64,000 bases of DNA from Biomphalaria glabrata. Its lineage: Eukaryota > Mollusca > Gastropoda > Planorbidae. Both the position numbers and the translations under genes were made by a program. The notes beneath the pieces are model-generated. The model ran no database searches and was not told the DNA's origin. It worked only from the letters and a program-made list of their open reading frames with translations. The stretch is from assembly GCF_947242115.1 (NCBI RefSeq), contig NC_074726.1, positions 21,479,325-21,543,324 of the forward strand. Direction: 5' to 3'. This document shows positions 35,150 to 47,562 of the stretch, one piece after another (within the stretch, counting starts at the first letter, position 1; each line of letters opens with the position of its first letter).

Positions 35150-36690
35150 GTTAGCTCCGAAGCTTGGCTTTTACAGCTATGAAACTCATCAATCTCATTT
35201 TTAATAGTGTAGTACCCCAGAGCTCAGCAAAGTTTTTCTTCCAAAATATTACCTCTTTGAAAATTAAAAAGGAAGAGCTTTTTAAGCCATTGGGACTCCA
35301 CGCTTCCATGAACTTCCCTGGGGTAGCTAACCGCGCTCAACCAGATCAGCTGAATTCGTAAAAGGACACTTCCAACACCATTGTGTAAAGCGCCCCAACA
35401 TCCCAAAGTCCGGACCTGCAGTACCAGCAAGTTTTTGCGGATGCCAGAGTTGGATAGTAGTTGAACTAAATTAAAAATATAACAGCTTAGATAAACTGGC
35501 CACGCTGTCCATCATAGTACATGTTCCTATATAGTGTATATGAAAGTTTCATTTTTTTTAAGTATGGCAAACTCTTTGAATGGAAGCGGGGATAGAATGT
35601 ATATTTAGAGTTACAGGTGTGCCCCCCTCCCCAATAAGCGCTATAAAAATCAATTCAGAAGCCATTTTGCCCTTGCAGGCGTAGAGGAAAGCAGCTGGCA
35701 GCAGATGTCCTCTGAATGAAACCAAAGGAAAGCTCCCACGAAACACACATTTGAGGCCCAAAGAAAAGAGCCCGCCTTAGACAGGCACAGAAAACGAAAA
35801 AAAAACTTGAATAGACCCCCTTCACCTCCCCCCTGCCGCCAGACCGACAACGGTTTTGTCTGCATCAGTGTAGCAAATTATGCATGTTGCGTGGAACACT
35901 CATCCTCAATCTTCGGAACGGAAGACACACATTTATATTTAGTCCAGATAAAATAATAATTAAAGGCCTCCGTTTTGATAGTCATAATTGGTGCAAACAA
36001 CAAATATTGTTCAACAAGTATCTATGATCAGTCAATTAATTATGCTAATTGAAACATGGCGTCACATCCAAACATCCACACACACTCGAACAAGTAAACA
36101 CATCAAGGTAAACTATTTTACCTGTAATCTGAATGTAGAATTGTACGATCGAGTCCAAAAGTTGTTTCAACTCCTCGTATTTGGGCTGAGATTTGATCTA
36201 GGTAACATTGACTGTAGCTTTGTAACATAACACTCTGCCAACAGTGTCTACCCAAAAGTTAGCGCGACGCAGGTACTTTTATAGAGAAGTAGACCAAAGT
36301 TGAATCATATCAGAATCGCCCAGAACGCACGTAGTAGTAATGCACTTGTATTGATTTGTTATTCATCTCGCAGTGACGAAGCAGTTTCTTGAATGTGCTT
36401 TCTGGAGAGAGAGAAAAAAATTAGAGATAAAATATGCAAAGAGATAGTTGACATTTTGTTGTTTAGGAATATAAAAATAGGAAATACAACTAGTAACAAT
36501 AGTAAGGGGACAGCAGAAATCTGTTTAGAGCTGACCGTAAACCTGTTTGTCTTTTTTGTTGTCTTTTTAGGATTATATCGATCTTTAATCTTTACCTTTA
36601 CCTATCCCTTAGTTTGTTGGACCGTTGGGGCACCATGCAAGATTTGTCAACCGCCTTTCACCATTCCTCTCTGTTATTTGCCTTAGTTAA
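35150..36690. other. Intergenic, mostly unrecognised
   Basis: Apart from a LINE tail at about 35740-35880 I see no gene. Short open frames here lack conserved features. Confidence 0.4.
35740..35880 (+). mobile_element. LINE 3' fragment (C-terminal coding remnant)
   Basis: The plus strand reads FEAQRKEPALDRHRKRKKNLN, then TDNGFVC. This parallels FETQRKAVIEDRRRK...ADNGFVCTRC at 41916-42030 and FDTKRKSAAEDRRR...ANNGYACLGC at 60690-61140 (minus). All three are remnants of one LINE family's C-terminus. Confidence 0.6.
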
Positions 36691-36715
36691 AACCTCTTTC
36701 AATCGCAGGCCCGCT

Positions 36716-37213
36716 GTGACATAATGGGGAACCAACTATTTTTGATTACTTGTATAATTAGGAGTGATTCCCCTTATGTAGTTTATAAAAGGCCTTGCAA
36801 ACTGTGTTTAGGGGCCACTTGCTCCTGAGTTACCAGCTTGACCACTTGACCTGTGTTGTGTATAGTATTTTTTCTGTTAGTGGTCGTGTGTCATGGGGTA
36901 CTCGGAGAAGTGTGCCCTGCTCTGAAGATCTTTAGGCTAAGTATATCTTTAGTATTATTGTATATTATATAAGGTATTTATAAGTAGATATAGCCTCAAA
37001 TGATTTCCAGGCAGTATATTTTTACCCTGATGTTCTGCATCCTGGGGTACTCCCAAATGTGACATATTTTTGTAGCCTTTCTCTGAGGGATTCAACTTTT
37101 TACAGTGTCGGCCTGTGAGTGGATGGCCCTTTATTTACACATTTATTTTACTCATGTAAATAAACTTTGTATATATGTTTATCTGCGACTTTGTAAAGTC
37201 TTTTGTTGCATAC
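36716..37213 (+). mobile_element. Possible solo LTR
   Basis: A block starting TGTGACATAATGG and ending GTTGCATACA has a TATA-like box (TATAAAAGG, about 36785) and an AATAAA about 375 bases later, the layout of an LTR promoter and polyadenylation region. No partner LTR, internal region or clear target duplication was found, so the call is weak. If real it is an old fossil. Confidence 0.28.
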
Positions 37214-37264
37214 ATTAGTTGAATTGTACACCTGGAGGTTATACCTAATAACCTAGGCAGTACA

Positions 37265-37615
37265 AGACCCCTTTATCCAAGGCCCAGGAATGCGCCCCGG
37301 AGAGGAAACTCTGGTGCTGCTGCAAAGCGGCTAAAACAACACGGGAGACAACAGTTACGGGATATAAGTCCAACTTGATTGGCGTAATGTATGGACGCCA
37401 CGGGTTGTCTCTGACGGTGGGAGAGGTCTTCGCGCCTCACTGATCAGCTACCGCCCGCCTCAACCTGGTCAGCCCCCAGTCAGTTAGGTGCTGATCCGCC
37501 ACAGCCTGCCTGCTCTAATGGGTGCTTAGAGCTTAGTTTAAAACGACAAGTAGGCTGGAAACTTGCACCAAGCAACAAAAGAAGAAAAATTAAACTGAAA
37601 AAGAAAATCCCTGTC
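37265..37615 (+). mobile_element. Probable 5' leader of the LINE
   Basis: GC-rich sequence directly upstream of the endonuclease frame (CCCAGGAATGCGCCCCGGAG, then AACAACACGGGAGAC). This composition is unlike the flanking AT-rich DNA and is compatible with the 5' UTR of the LINE. The exact left end is not determined. Confidence 0.5.
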
Positions 37616-40600
37616 ATGCGACTGGCCACTTGGAATGTCAGGACAATGTGTCCTGGTCTCACTGATGATCTAAGGCAGATCGACGATGCAAGGAAGACGG
37701 CAGTTATAAACAACGAGCTAAAAAGGCTACATATTGACATTGCAGCCCTGCAAGAAACCCGACTGGCCGAAAACGGCATGCTCCGCGAGACTGACTACAC
37801 TTTCTTTTGGAAAGGGAAAGCACAGGATGAGACTCGAATACATGGTGTGGGCTTTGCTGTCAAGAACAGTCTTCTTCCCATGATAGTCCCTCCAGTTGGT
37901 GGCTCGGAACGGCTACTAAGCATAAGTATGATGACAGCATCTGGAAAAGTCACTCTAATTAGTGCCTATGCCCCCACACTATGCTCGCCTCAGGAGGACA
38001 AAGACAAGTTCTATGAAGACCTCAAAGAAGCCATTGCAAACATTCCTCAAAAAGAACATATGATCCTTCTAGGTGACTTCAATGCCAGAGTAGGATCAGA
38101 TCACACTACCTGGCCAGACTGTCTTGGGCTTTTTGGAATCGGAAAGATGAATGAGAACGGACAAAGACTGCTTGAATTCTGCACATACCATAAGCTCTGC
38201 ATTACCAACACATACTTCAGAACAAAACCACAGCACTGTGTCTCATGGAGGCACCCTAGGTCTGGGCACTGGCACCAGCTGGATATGATACTGACACGAA
38301 AAAAGGACATTGGAAATATACTGCTGACACGTAGCTACCAAAGCGCGGATTGTGATACTGATCATACTTTAGTGTCATGCCGGACAAGACTGCTGCCAAC
38401 TAAGATCCACACTTCACAGGGAAAAAGAAAATCACGCCTGAATACTACTAGCACAAAAAATCCTGATCTTTGCACCGAATTTGAGAACAAATTAGAGGAA
38501 GCTTTTAAAAACTTCTCTGCGACTGGACTTTTATGCGTGATACAATCTACCAAACATCATCACTGGTCTTTGGAAACAAAACCAAGAAAAGCGAAGACTG
38601 GTTTGAAGCTAGTCTACCAGAAATGGAAACTGCCACTACGAACAAGAGAGCAGCCATGCTAATCTACAAGAAGGATCCCACCCCAAGCAACTTAAAAAGG
38701 CTCAGAGCTGCACGTAACAATGCCCAAAGAGTAGCGAGACAATGTGCTAACAAATACTGGCAGGAGCTATGCGAAGATATTCAATCTTGTGCCGACTGTG
38801 GTAACATAAGAGGACTATATGAGGGCATGAGAAAAGCCTTTGGACCTCACACCAGCAAGTGTGCTCCGCTCAAGTCAAAAGCTGGCTCAATCATCAGCGA
38901 TCGTGCGCTGCAAATGGAACGATGGGTAGAACACTATGCAGAACTCTACCAGATTGAAAACGCCATCTCACCAAATGCTGTTTCCAACTTCCCATCACTT
39001 CCAGTTTTGACGGAATTAGACGAAACGCCCTCAGTAAAGGAGCTGAGCATTGCCATTGACATGCTTGCACATGGGAAAACACCCGGAGGAGATGGCATTC
39101 CTGCTGAAGTAATTCAGGCTGGAAAACATGCCCTAATCAAACCACTCCATGAACTGCTAAGCTTGTGCTGGGAACAAGGAATGGTCCCCCAGGAATTGAA
39201 AGACTCCAACATTGTTACAATTTATAAAAATAAAGGCGACCGCTCTGATTGTAACAATTACAGAGGCATCTCACTGCTTAGCATAGTCGGAAAGGCTTTT
39301 GCTAGAGTGTTGCTAAAGCGATTACAGATCCTGGCAGATCGTGTTTATCCAGAGTCGCAGTGTGGCTTTAGGGCAGGAAGATCTACAACAGATATGATTT
39401 TCTCTCTGCGGCAGCTACAGGAGAAGAGCAGAGAACAAAAGCAGCCCCTCTTCATAGCTTTTATTGATTTGACCAAGGCCTTTGACCTTGTTAGCAGAAG
39501 CGGTCTGTTTGCTGTACTAGAGAGAATCGGCTGTCCAAATAAGTTAAGAAAACTAGTGTCAGCTTTTCACGAAAATATGCAGGGCACCGTTCAGTTTGAA
39601 AGTTCTTCCTCCAGGCCATTCTCCATTAAGAGCGGTGTAAAACAAGGATGTGTACTGGCCCCTACACTATTTGGCATCTTCTTCTCAGTCGTACTATCCA
39701 GTGCTTTTAAATCCCTGGAAGACGGAATATACATCCATAGCAGATCCGATGGAAGGCTCTTTAACCTGGCACGTCTTAAAGCCAAAACGAAAAGGCGTCG
39801 TATCTTGATAAGGGAGCTGCTGTTTGCCGATGACGCGGCACTCGTATCTCACTCACAAGGAGGTCTACAGAAGCTAGTGAACGCCTTAGCAGCTGCTTGT
39901 CAAGAGTTTAGCCTTACTATAAGTCTCTCCAAGACCGAAATCCTGGCACAAGACGTTGCAGAAATACCTATAATACAAATTGGGAACCACACCCTTTCAG
40001 TGGTGCAGGAATTTACCTACTTGGGTTCAACAATTGTCAGTAACCTAGACTTAGACATCGAGCTGACAAAAAGGATAGGAAAAGCTACCACAGCATTGGC
40101 AAAACTCTCCAAGCGCGTCTGGGAAAATGGTAAATTGACCACAGCGACCAAAATCCTAGTCTTCAACGCCTGTGTTGTGAGCACTCTCCTTTATGGCAGT
40201 GAAAGCTGGTCGACATACATGTACCAAGAGCACAGATTGAATAGTTTCCACTTGCGCTGCCTGAGACGCATAATGGGCATCTCTTGGAGGGACCATGTCT
40301 CCAATCAGGAAGTTTTGAGATTGGCCAATATAAACAGCATGTATGCTCTCCTGACACAAAGGAGATTACGCTGGCTCGGACATGTCACCCGCATTCCAGA
40401 TGGTAGAATCCCGAAAGATATCTTATATGCTGAGCTTGTGGAAGGAGTCAGACCCAAGGGCCGCCCAAGACTAACATATAGAGATGTCTGCAAGCGAGAC
40501 ATGAGAGCCTCAGGCATCAGTGAAAGTATGTGGGAAAACATAGCCAAAGACCGGAGTGCATGGAGACAGACTGTGCGTGCTGGGACAACCCTTGCTGAGA

Positions 40601-40776
40601 ACAAAAGAATTGAAGCGGCTTTAATCAAGAGGGAAAAAAAGAAAGCTGCCCTGTCTGCTAGCCCTAAATCAGAGGCATACAAATGTACGAATTGTGGCAA
40701 AGTCTGCCGTTCTAGAATTGGCTTGATTAGCCACACCAGATTCTGCCCCGTCTCAAGATTAAGCCAAAACCAGTGA
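37616..40776 (+). mobile_element. Near full-length non-LTR retrotransposon (LINE), endonuclease plus reverse transcriptase
   Basis: Two overlapping frames. 37616-38662 encodes an AP-like endonuclease: it starts MRLATWNVRTM and has ALQETRL, SAYAPT, GDFNARVG and a DHTLVSC end. 38533-40776 (747 codons) encodes the reverse transcriptase: KTPGGDGIPAEVI, NYRGISLLS, QCGFRAGRSTTD, FIDLTKAFD (about residue 308), VKQGCVLAPTLF, LLFADDAAL (catalytic FADD about residue 431), FTYLGSTI, RWLGHVTR, and a C-terminal zinc knuckle CTNCGKVC with SHTRFC. The order EN-RT-knuckle in one protein fits RTE-like or related LINEs. The frames change near 38525-38660 with one net shift, so this copy probably carries a frameshift. 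Otherwise both domains are intact and the copy looks young. Confidence 0.95.
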
Positions 40777-40969
40777 CTCACTTGGGCGCATCCATTGCCT
40801 TTCGAGACAAAAGGAGCCATATACAAGAAGAGACCAGTACACCTCTGGACGAACGTGCCAGCACACTTTTAACACTGATCTGTTGATCTAAAGTAGCTTA
40901 GTCTAGCTATAATTCTAATAGAATATTTTTAGCTATACCCGCTACTAGGTGTAATGTGAACTGATCATA

Positions 40970-41300
40970 TTGGTTCATGAATCCTCTTTAGGCCACACCC
41001 GTCCATTATTTTATGTTGTCTTCCCATCGCTTTTTCTGTCTGCCTCTTCTTTTTCCTGCTACCGTTCCCTGAATGAAGGTCTTTGCGAGCCCCGAAGACC
41101 TTTTAATATGGCCATAGATTTTTAACTTAAGTTTTTTTTTTAATATAGTTAGCAGGTCATCGTGGGGTCCAAATGGGGTCCCTGTCTCTTATCTCTTGGT
41201 TTGTGATGCGGTCTTTAAATGTGATACCTAGGATCCTTCTGTAGCATCTCAATTCCATTGGTAGGATCCTCCTCTCTAGCTCTGCAGTCAGCGTTCAAGA
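40970..41300 (-). mobile_element. LINE C-terminal fragment, antisense
   Basis: On the minus strand short blocks read RRILPMELRCYRRILGITFKD and ITNQEIRD, then in another frame GTVAGRKRRGRQKKRWEDNI-like sequence. This is the conserved tail after the RT domain in non-LTR retrotransposons. It is broken by frame changes and is a different LINE from the one just upstream. Confidence 0.65.
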
Positions 41301-41849
41301 CTCACAAGCATATACAAATATTTCTTTTTATGACTGTACGTTTATGACGCTTCTTCAGACACGAAAATATTACGTCTTAGCTCAAACGTCCTGCAAGACG
41401 ACAGGGGGGGGGGGCTCGAAGCAGGGTTCGAACTAGAGAATGCCGTGATGACAGACAAGTGCGCATGCCCAGGACAAGACAGACAAGTGCGCATGCCCAG
41501 GACCAGCTAGCCAAGGTTTATAACAATACATTGGAGCTAACGATTTTAAAATCTTCTCCTAAAAAGCTTGAATGTAACAGACAGTTTTAATGGTAATGAT
41601 TATCTTTATTACCCTTAAAAAATTAGTCTTCCAATTTGTGCATTATAGACAACAAAACATTATAACTCTAGACAACGAAATAAACATTCACACTAGCTTT
41701 ACTCAAACATTACAGTGAAATGTTTCTATCAGACAGTTGGATTACACTTTGTAGAGACGCAGCTTAGCTGACCGATATTCTGTGTCACTTGACGTCTCTT
41801 GAGGGAAAAGATCGTCTCTCGAGATGTAAAATGCCATAGACAGAGAGAT

Positions 41850-42065
41850 TTCGACCTCAATGGCCGCTTAAAGAGACCGTTTGTGAGCTCTCACAAGAGC
41901 CGTGGTACACACATTTGAGACCCAAAGGAAAGCTGTTATTGAAGACAGGCGCAGAAAACTGAAAGAAAAAGTATATAGACCGCCGGCGGACAACGGCTTT
42001 GTCTGTACGAGATGCGATGAATTATTCAGGTTTCAGACAGACTTTTGTGATTGTACTACATTTTA
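41850..42065 (+). mobile_element. LINE 3' fragment (C-terminal coding remnant)
   Basis: The frame reads ALTRAVVHTFETQRKAVIED, then PPADNGFVCTRCDELF. Its position-by-position likeness to 60690-61140 (minus strand) identifies it as the end of the same LINE family. Confidence 0.65.
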
Positions 42066-42299
42066 TAAAATGTATATATATAGTTGCGACACTTTGAAAT
42101 TAGACAAATTAATCATATTTGTTTCAATTCATTAATTATATTTAGATATATAGACTTGCGATATTTGACATTATTAGTTATACATTTATATCGTTTCTGT
42201 AAATTACAAAATACGCTATTCATAAACATATATTCTATTCCTTTAGTACAATTCCACCTAGCGTAACGCAATATATTCAGACCTAACTAGTAGATCTAC

Positions 42300-43070
42300 T
42301 TAGTGAAGGCGTCACTATTTCCTCCTCCTCATATTGCTGCCTGGTCGCGCGATATGCTTTCTGGACTGTCGTTTCGATGATTCAAGGTTCGACCCCTGGT
42401 CGACTCCATCTTGCTGGAGTTAATTAGCGTGTGATAATCTTCAATTCTGAAGGAACATCCAAAATATTAGAAACAGACAAACTTGTGATTCAGAAGGGTG
42501 GCAACTCAATGGTTCGTATGAAATTGTCACACTTCTCTTTAGTTCATTGTTAGTTTTTTTTAAAAAACTACTTATTGACGCTTTGAAAAATGTTTGCATT
42601 AATTGCATGCATTCAAGTCTTGTAGAACTTTCAACAACACTGTAACATGAGATGTGCACTTTTTAATTCAACAAGTCTGAACTTGAGTGAAAACTAATGA
42701 AAAAGTGGAGAAAAAAGGACAGCAGATCTAAAGTAAACACCATTGGGCATATCACTTCATTGCTGACCTTTTCTACCAAAGCGTGGAGTCGATCAAATTC
42801 AGCATGTCAGTATGATTGAGCAAACTTGTGTACCGTAAATCCTCTAGCTAAGAAACTGTTTTAAAAAATCTGGAGAATACTTTAGTCAAAGACAATGGAT
42901 TTTTGTAGTCAGAAAAAGGGCTGATAGATGAATATGTGGATAGATGGTGGATTGGTATGGATGGATCATGATAGATGGCTGTGGAATGATGGATGGTTGG
43001 TTGAGTAAATGGATGGATGTGTGTTTAGCTGCGTGGATAGGTAGATGGATGTGGATAGATGTAGATGGAT
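42300..43070. other. Intergenic, with a TGGATGGA-type simple repeat
   Basis: No gene is seen. Around 42935-43070 degenerate GGATAGATGG / GATGGATG units form a simple repeat. Confidence 0.5.
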
Positions 43071-43079
43071 AAAGATCGC

Positions 43080-43325
43080 ATTTCTCTCAGCTATGGTTTA
43101 ACGTAGATGTTGAAGTCAATAAAAGAGACTGAAATAAGTCGTTGGATTCTCTCGCATTGCTCTCAGCTATGGTTTAACGTAGATGTTGAAGTCAATAAAA
43201 GAGACTGAAATAAGTCGTTGGATTCTCTCGCATTGCTCTCAGCTATGGTTTAACGTAGATGTTGAAGTCAATAAAAGAGACTGAAATAAGTCGTTGGATT
43301 CTCTCGCTAATTCCGGCTATAGTTC
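43080..43325. repeat. 76-bp tandem repeat, three copies plus a partial one
   Basis: GCTATGGTTTAACGTAGATG recurs at 43090, 43166 and 43242 (exact 76-bp period), then a degenerate partial copy near 43315. The copies are almost identical. Confidence 0.92.
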
Positions 43326-43862
43326 AACGCTGGAGTGCAATTGGAAAAAACAATCTTTTTCTACAGTTGTCCATGCACATGCTACAAGACTGACAATACA
43401 CAGAGAGCTGAAGAGATAGCAGGCCTATGTGTGGCGTGGAGACCAGAAAAAGAAATCATTTACAGTATTGGTAGGTGGCTACCCAAACATGTTTTAACAA
43501 TGTCATGTTTAGGTGTCGTTACATCAGAGGCGTATCTACGAGTAACTAAAATGGTAGTTCAAAAGCTAAGCTCCTAAGCCGAAAAATGATAGACATGACT
43601 GGTTTAGTGTGTCTCTAACCAAGTCTTGGGCTTGTCTAACTTGATAGCATACCCTTCTATCCCATGGTGCAATCAAGGATGCTATCCCATCATGCAGTTA
43701 ACTATGCTTTGGACATTATATCTTGAACTTTAAGAGACTTGACTACCAAGAAGGTCTGTCCAAAAAGAAACCAAAGAAAAGGAGAAAAAAAATAATAACA
43801 CAATTTTAAAGATTAACATTTTTAATTTGTTTTTGTACTGTTAATGTAAACTGGATTAATAT

Positions 43863-45643
43863 TGTTATGACTTTGCCATGCGCACCGCCATCCAAGATAG
43901 TGCAGAAAGAAGGTGCGCATTATCTGTGACTAAACAAGTCTGATGTTGACATTGGAGACAAACGATTTCCGCCCAAGTCTAGAGCCAATATGGAGATGCT
44001 GTGCTCAAGGCAGATGTCCCTTTGAGTTTGTCATGTCTCCGTGTAAATAAACGTCTATGTCCTCGTTGAGTTGCCTCCCTTCAGTTATTACATTGGTCTC
44101 AGAAGTGGGATTATAGGTGACTCAACGAGAGGAGGTAGGATTCTAGCACAATGGCATCTTTGAAACAACTAGACCAAGTCTTAGTTAAAGAGCTAAGGCA
44201 GGAACTTCGTTACAGACGCCTGAAGCTTATGGTAGCAAGAAGGTGCTTACAGTTCGTCTCCGGCAAGCCCTAATTGATAAAGACGAAGATCCGGAGACCT
44301 ACCTATTTGAACTTGAACCGGAGATTTATGAGCTTATTGGCAAGATAAATGAAAGTATTGATGCATTGTGTGAACAAATTAACAGTATGGGGAACAAGGT
44401 AGATAAAATGGTGTCTCAAGTGAAAGAAGGAGTAGATTCGTTGGTAAAGGAGCAGTTGCCTGTAGACTCGTTGGTAAAGAAGTTGCGTGGTCAAGACTTT
44501 GGTTGCACAAACAGTGGTGACGGAGACGCTGGGGATTTGAGCGCCGTCTGTGTCTGTGTTGTGGGCAAGTCTTGTGATTGTGACTTTCAAGACGAGAAAT
44601 GTGACAATGATTGCTGTGATGATCTCAACGAGATGTACCGAATCGAAGGGAAAGAGACATATGAAGAAACTGAAGACTGTTACGTGCCTGAAGCGTTTGT
44701 TCCTGTTGTACCTGTTACCAGTACCCCTATGAGCCGGACGGAGCAAGACAACGTTGGGTCTGCGTTCAAGCCTGTTGCTATGGACCTTAAAGACCTCTGC
44801 CTATCTGTCGGTGCTCACGAGGGAAATTCGAAGCTTGACAACTGCATCCAGAAGTTTAGCATGAACTGTACGTGCGGCGCATCACACATAGAATGTAGAT
44901 GCCAAGAAAACCACCAACAGGGCATATGTACTTCTACCTTCATCATCGACATTGGAATAGATGAATGTCAATAAAACCACTCTAAATCTGAGATGTCAAG
45001 AGGAAGACATTTTCCATTTGAACCTGCAGAGACCTATATTCTGGACGTGAGACTGTTATCTGAGAATGACTGCGGTGCATTGGACTTTGTTTGCAACGTG
45101 GCTGCATGTGAACCTGCAGCTCCCTTGAGAGGCGTCTGTCGGGAAGGTCTGCTGAGACAGCGTGTCCGATCAACGGCTGTGCTGAAGAAAACAGTGCTCG
45201 ACACTATCTCATGTGTGTCAAACGGCCACGTCATCGTCCCAACAATAGCCTGGTCAACTGGAGAAAGAGAAAGCGGCATTGGAGGAAAACAATGCGGATG
45301 GCTTCGTGGGGAACACGCTCCCTGCCGCTTGTGGCTCCCACTGATCGACCTCCACCTGAACTGTCTAACCTCAGCTGCAGTGTTTCTTTTCGGGACGAAA
45401 AGTGCTAAGACAATGTTATGACTTTGCCATGCGCACCGCCATCCAAGATAGTGCAGAAAGAAGGTGCGCACTATCAGTGACTAAACAAGTCTGACGTTGA
45501 CATGGGAGAGACAACGATTTCCGCCCAAGTAGAGAGCCAATATGGAGATGCTGTACTCAAGGCAGATGTCCCTTTGTGTTTGTCATGTCTCTATGTAAAT
45601 AAACGTCTATGTCTCGTTGAGTTGCCTCCCTTAAGTTATTACA
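43863..45643 (+). mobile_element. Short non-autonomous LTR retrotransposon (fossil)
   Basis: Two direct repeats of 230 bp, 43863-44092 and 45414-45643, begin TGTTATGACTTTGCC and end TTATTACA; both hold an AATAAA. They are close to identical, so the insertion is fairly recent. Flanking AATAT/ATATT sequence suggests a short target duplication (4 bp certain, up to 6 bp). Just inside the left LTR lies TTGGTCTCAGAAGTGGGATT, a plausible primer-binding site of tRNA-Leu type. The roughly 1.3-kb interior has a 243-codon open frame (44243-44974) with an acidic, helical N-half (IYELIGKINESIDALCEQIN) and a Cys-rich C-half; it is possibly gag-derived. No pol region is present, so it must depend on another element. 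Confidence 0.8.
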
Positions 45644-46004
45644 ATATTTCTTTTTGCTTTTAGCTTCTAATTTTTCACCCAATAATACGCTATCTCTGAC
45701 TGGCCGATGTACAATACTGACTCAGCGAAATCTAATGTGGATCTAGAATTAGTTGCTTATCTTATACCAAGTGGGGGACACGCCAAATCAGCTCTGTGTT
45801 TGACTTGTGCATGTGTGCGTGAATGTGTGTGTGTGTGTGTGGGGGGGTAGGCTGTGCAGTATTTAACTGAACCAGTTACGGGTACATTGAGACGATCGTC
45901 GGATGTTTTAAAGATTGACTCCCATCAAAGTATCAGGTACATACTATTTTATTTGTATTTTTTTTTTGTGTGAGTTAATAAGTAAAATAATAGATACGGC
46001 GTAG

Positions 46005-46175
46005 ATGGGGTTAGGTGGCTGAGTGGTAAAGCGCTTGGCTTTCGAACCGAACTGTCTCGGGTTTGTATCTCGGCGAAGAATGGGATTTTGGATTTCAGGA
46101 TTTTGGGGCGCCCCTGAGTCCACTCAACTTCAATGGATACCTGACCGCAAGGTCTGAAAAGGTGTACTTTAGTTT
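46005..46175 (+). mobile_element. tRNA-derived SINE (shortened)
   Basis: GGTTAGGTGGCTGAGTGG, TAAAGCGCTTGGCTTTCG, TCTCGGGTTTGTATCTCGG, then GGGCGCCCCTGAGTCCACTC and GCAAGGTCTGAAAAGG, with part of the body missing. It faces the antisense copy that follows. Confidence 0.82.
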
Positions 46176-46204
46176 CTTTTATGAAGGAACGTCTGTAAAA
46201 AAAA

Positions 46205-46465
46205 AAGTAAAGTTCCCTTTCAGACCTTGCGGTCTATAGGGCAGATGATGTAAAGATGATTATGTGGCCTACTACGGTTAACGAGGGTGTCATGTGGCCA
46301 GCACAACGACCAAAAGCCTTTGCTTTTCCCCAACTAATGTTAGGTACCCATTAGAGCTGGGTGGACTCAGAGGCGCCGAAATTTAAAATCCCAGTCTTCA
46401 TCAGGATTCGAATCCGGGACCTCCGGTTCAGAAGCCAAGCGCTTTAACGCTCAGCCACCGATATA
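46205..46465 (-). mobile_element. tRNA-derived SINE
   Basis: The minus strand reads CGGTGGCTGAGCGTTAAAGC, GCTTGGCTTCTGAACC, CCCGGATTCGAATCCTGATG, the usual body, and the tail AGACCGCAAGGTCTGAAAGG. Together with 46005-46175 it forms a tail-to-tail inverted pair. Confidence 0.87.
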
Positions 46466-46542
46466 GATAATGAATAATTATTTTGAATTCAATCTGACCA
46501 GTATTGCACTCAACCACATACCTCATTCAACATTCTTTTTCC

Positions 46543-46645
46543 TGGAGTCCTTGGAGCTAAGAGCCCTTGGAGCTAAAAGTCCTTGGAGCTAAGAGTCCTT
46601 GGAGCTAAGAGTCCTTGGAGCTAAGAGTCTTTGCAGCTAACAGTT
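46543..46645. repeat. 17-bp minisatellite, about six copies
   Basis: Repeated CCTTGGAGCTAAGAGT units with one- or two-base variation. It lies upstream of gene C. Confidence 0.9.
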
Positions 46646-46649
46646 CAGG

Positions 46650-47560
46650 ATCATCCAGGATCATATCTTAAGTTTTATATCTCTATATGAAGCTTATTTG
46701 GTCGTATGATAGGAGTGCGTCTTCTCTTCTCTGACGTAGCAGGATTTTTGGGACTTGCCCCAGCACTAAAACTATTTTTCCGTTTCTATTTTTATAAAAA
46801 ATCTTTCCAGTAAATAGTGGAAACTTACAAGCTACTCGGTAGGTGGTTTTAGACTTCCCTGATGGTCCGAAGGGTACATGCTGCATTGTTATGAGGGTGC
46901 GTAACGTTGGCTTATATCGTGTGAAGCCATTATGGCAGTTTGGGGGGGGGGGGGGCGGCATGGACCAGGTTTCGAGTCAGGGACTATAACAATTTGAGTT
47001 GCCTCACATGTCCCTCGCTGAGTCGAAAGTCAACTGCTTCTAAGACTTCATAGATCACCATGACCTCCGCATCGAAACTTCCACATGGACCTGGACCATG
47101 GATAGATGCCAACGTTTCGGACACTGCGCTTGTTTGCTTTGTCTATAAGCTCCTCTGCTGGTGTGGAAAAGGAAGAACTTAAGAGACGTCTGCTGCGAAG
47201 ACTAAATGGCTCGAATTAGATTTAAATGGATTAGAATTGGGTGTATTTTTGAGTTTATCTGAGTATATTCTGCTGTATTCTTCTTTTCATTGTAACTCAG
47301 TGCTTGAGTTTACTTGAGATTAATTGAGAAAATACAAATGTGTGTGGTCACAAGTTGCCAATGAAGTTTTCTAACGGTCTATAAATACTACGTAATCATC
47401 TTCTTTTTTGAAGTAACATTTGTATTCTAGAAGATAAGAAGATATTTCGCGAGGCAATTTTGTTTAACTAACTCAAGTAACAGTAGCGCAAGTGTGTTCG
47501 CGTTTTATTTCTAAACAGATGGTTAGTTTATTCTAGCATTTCTTTGTTTAGCAACCGTCA
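46650..47560. other. 5' flank of gene C
   Basis: No coding exon is seen before 47563. A minus-strand relative of the ACAGACGTTACTTC repeat lies at about 47398-47450. A poly-G run (about 46940-46955) is notable. The promoter was not located. Confidence 0.4.
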
Positions 47561-47562
47561 AG

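Noticed and set aside
40305-40826. 173-codon minus-strand frame
   Set aside because: It is a shadow of the LINE reverse-transcriptase frame on the other strand.
44993-45421. Open frames on both strands to the right of the main LTR-element frame
   Set aside because: They lie within the element's interior, have no recognisable domain and compete with each other; not annotated as genes.
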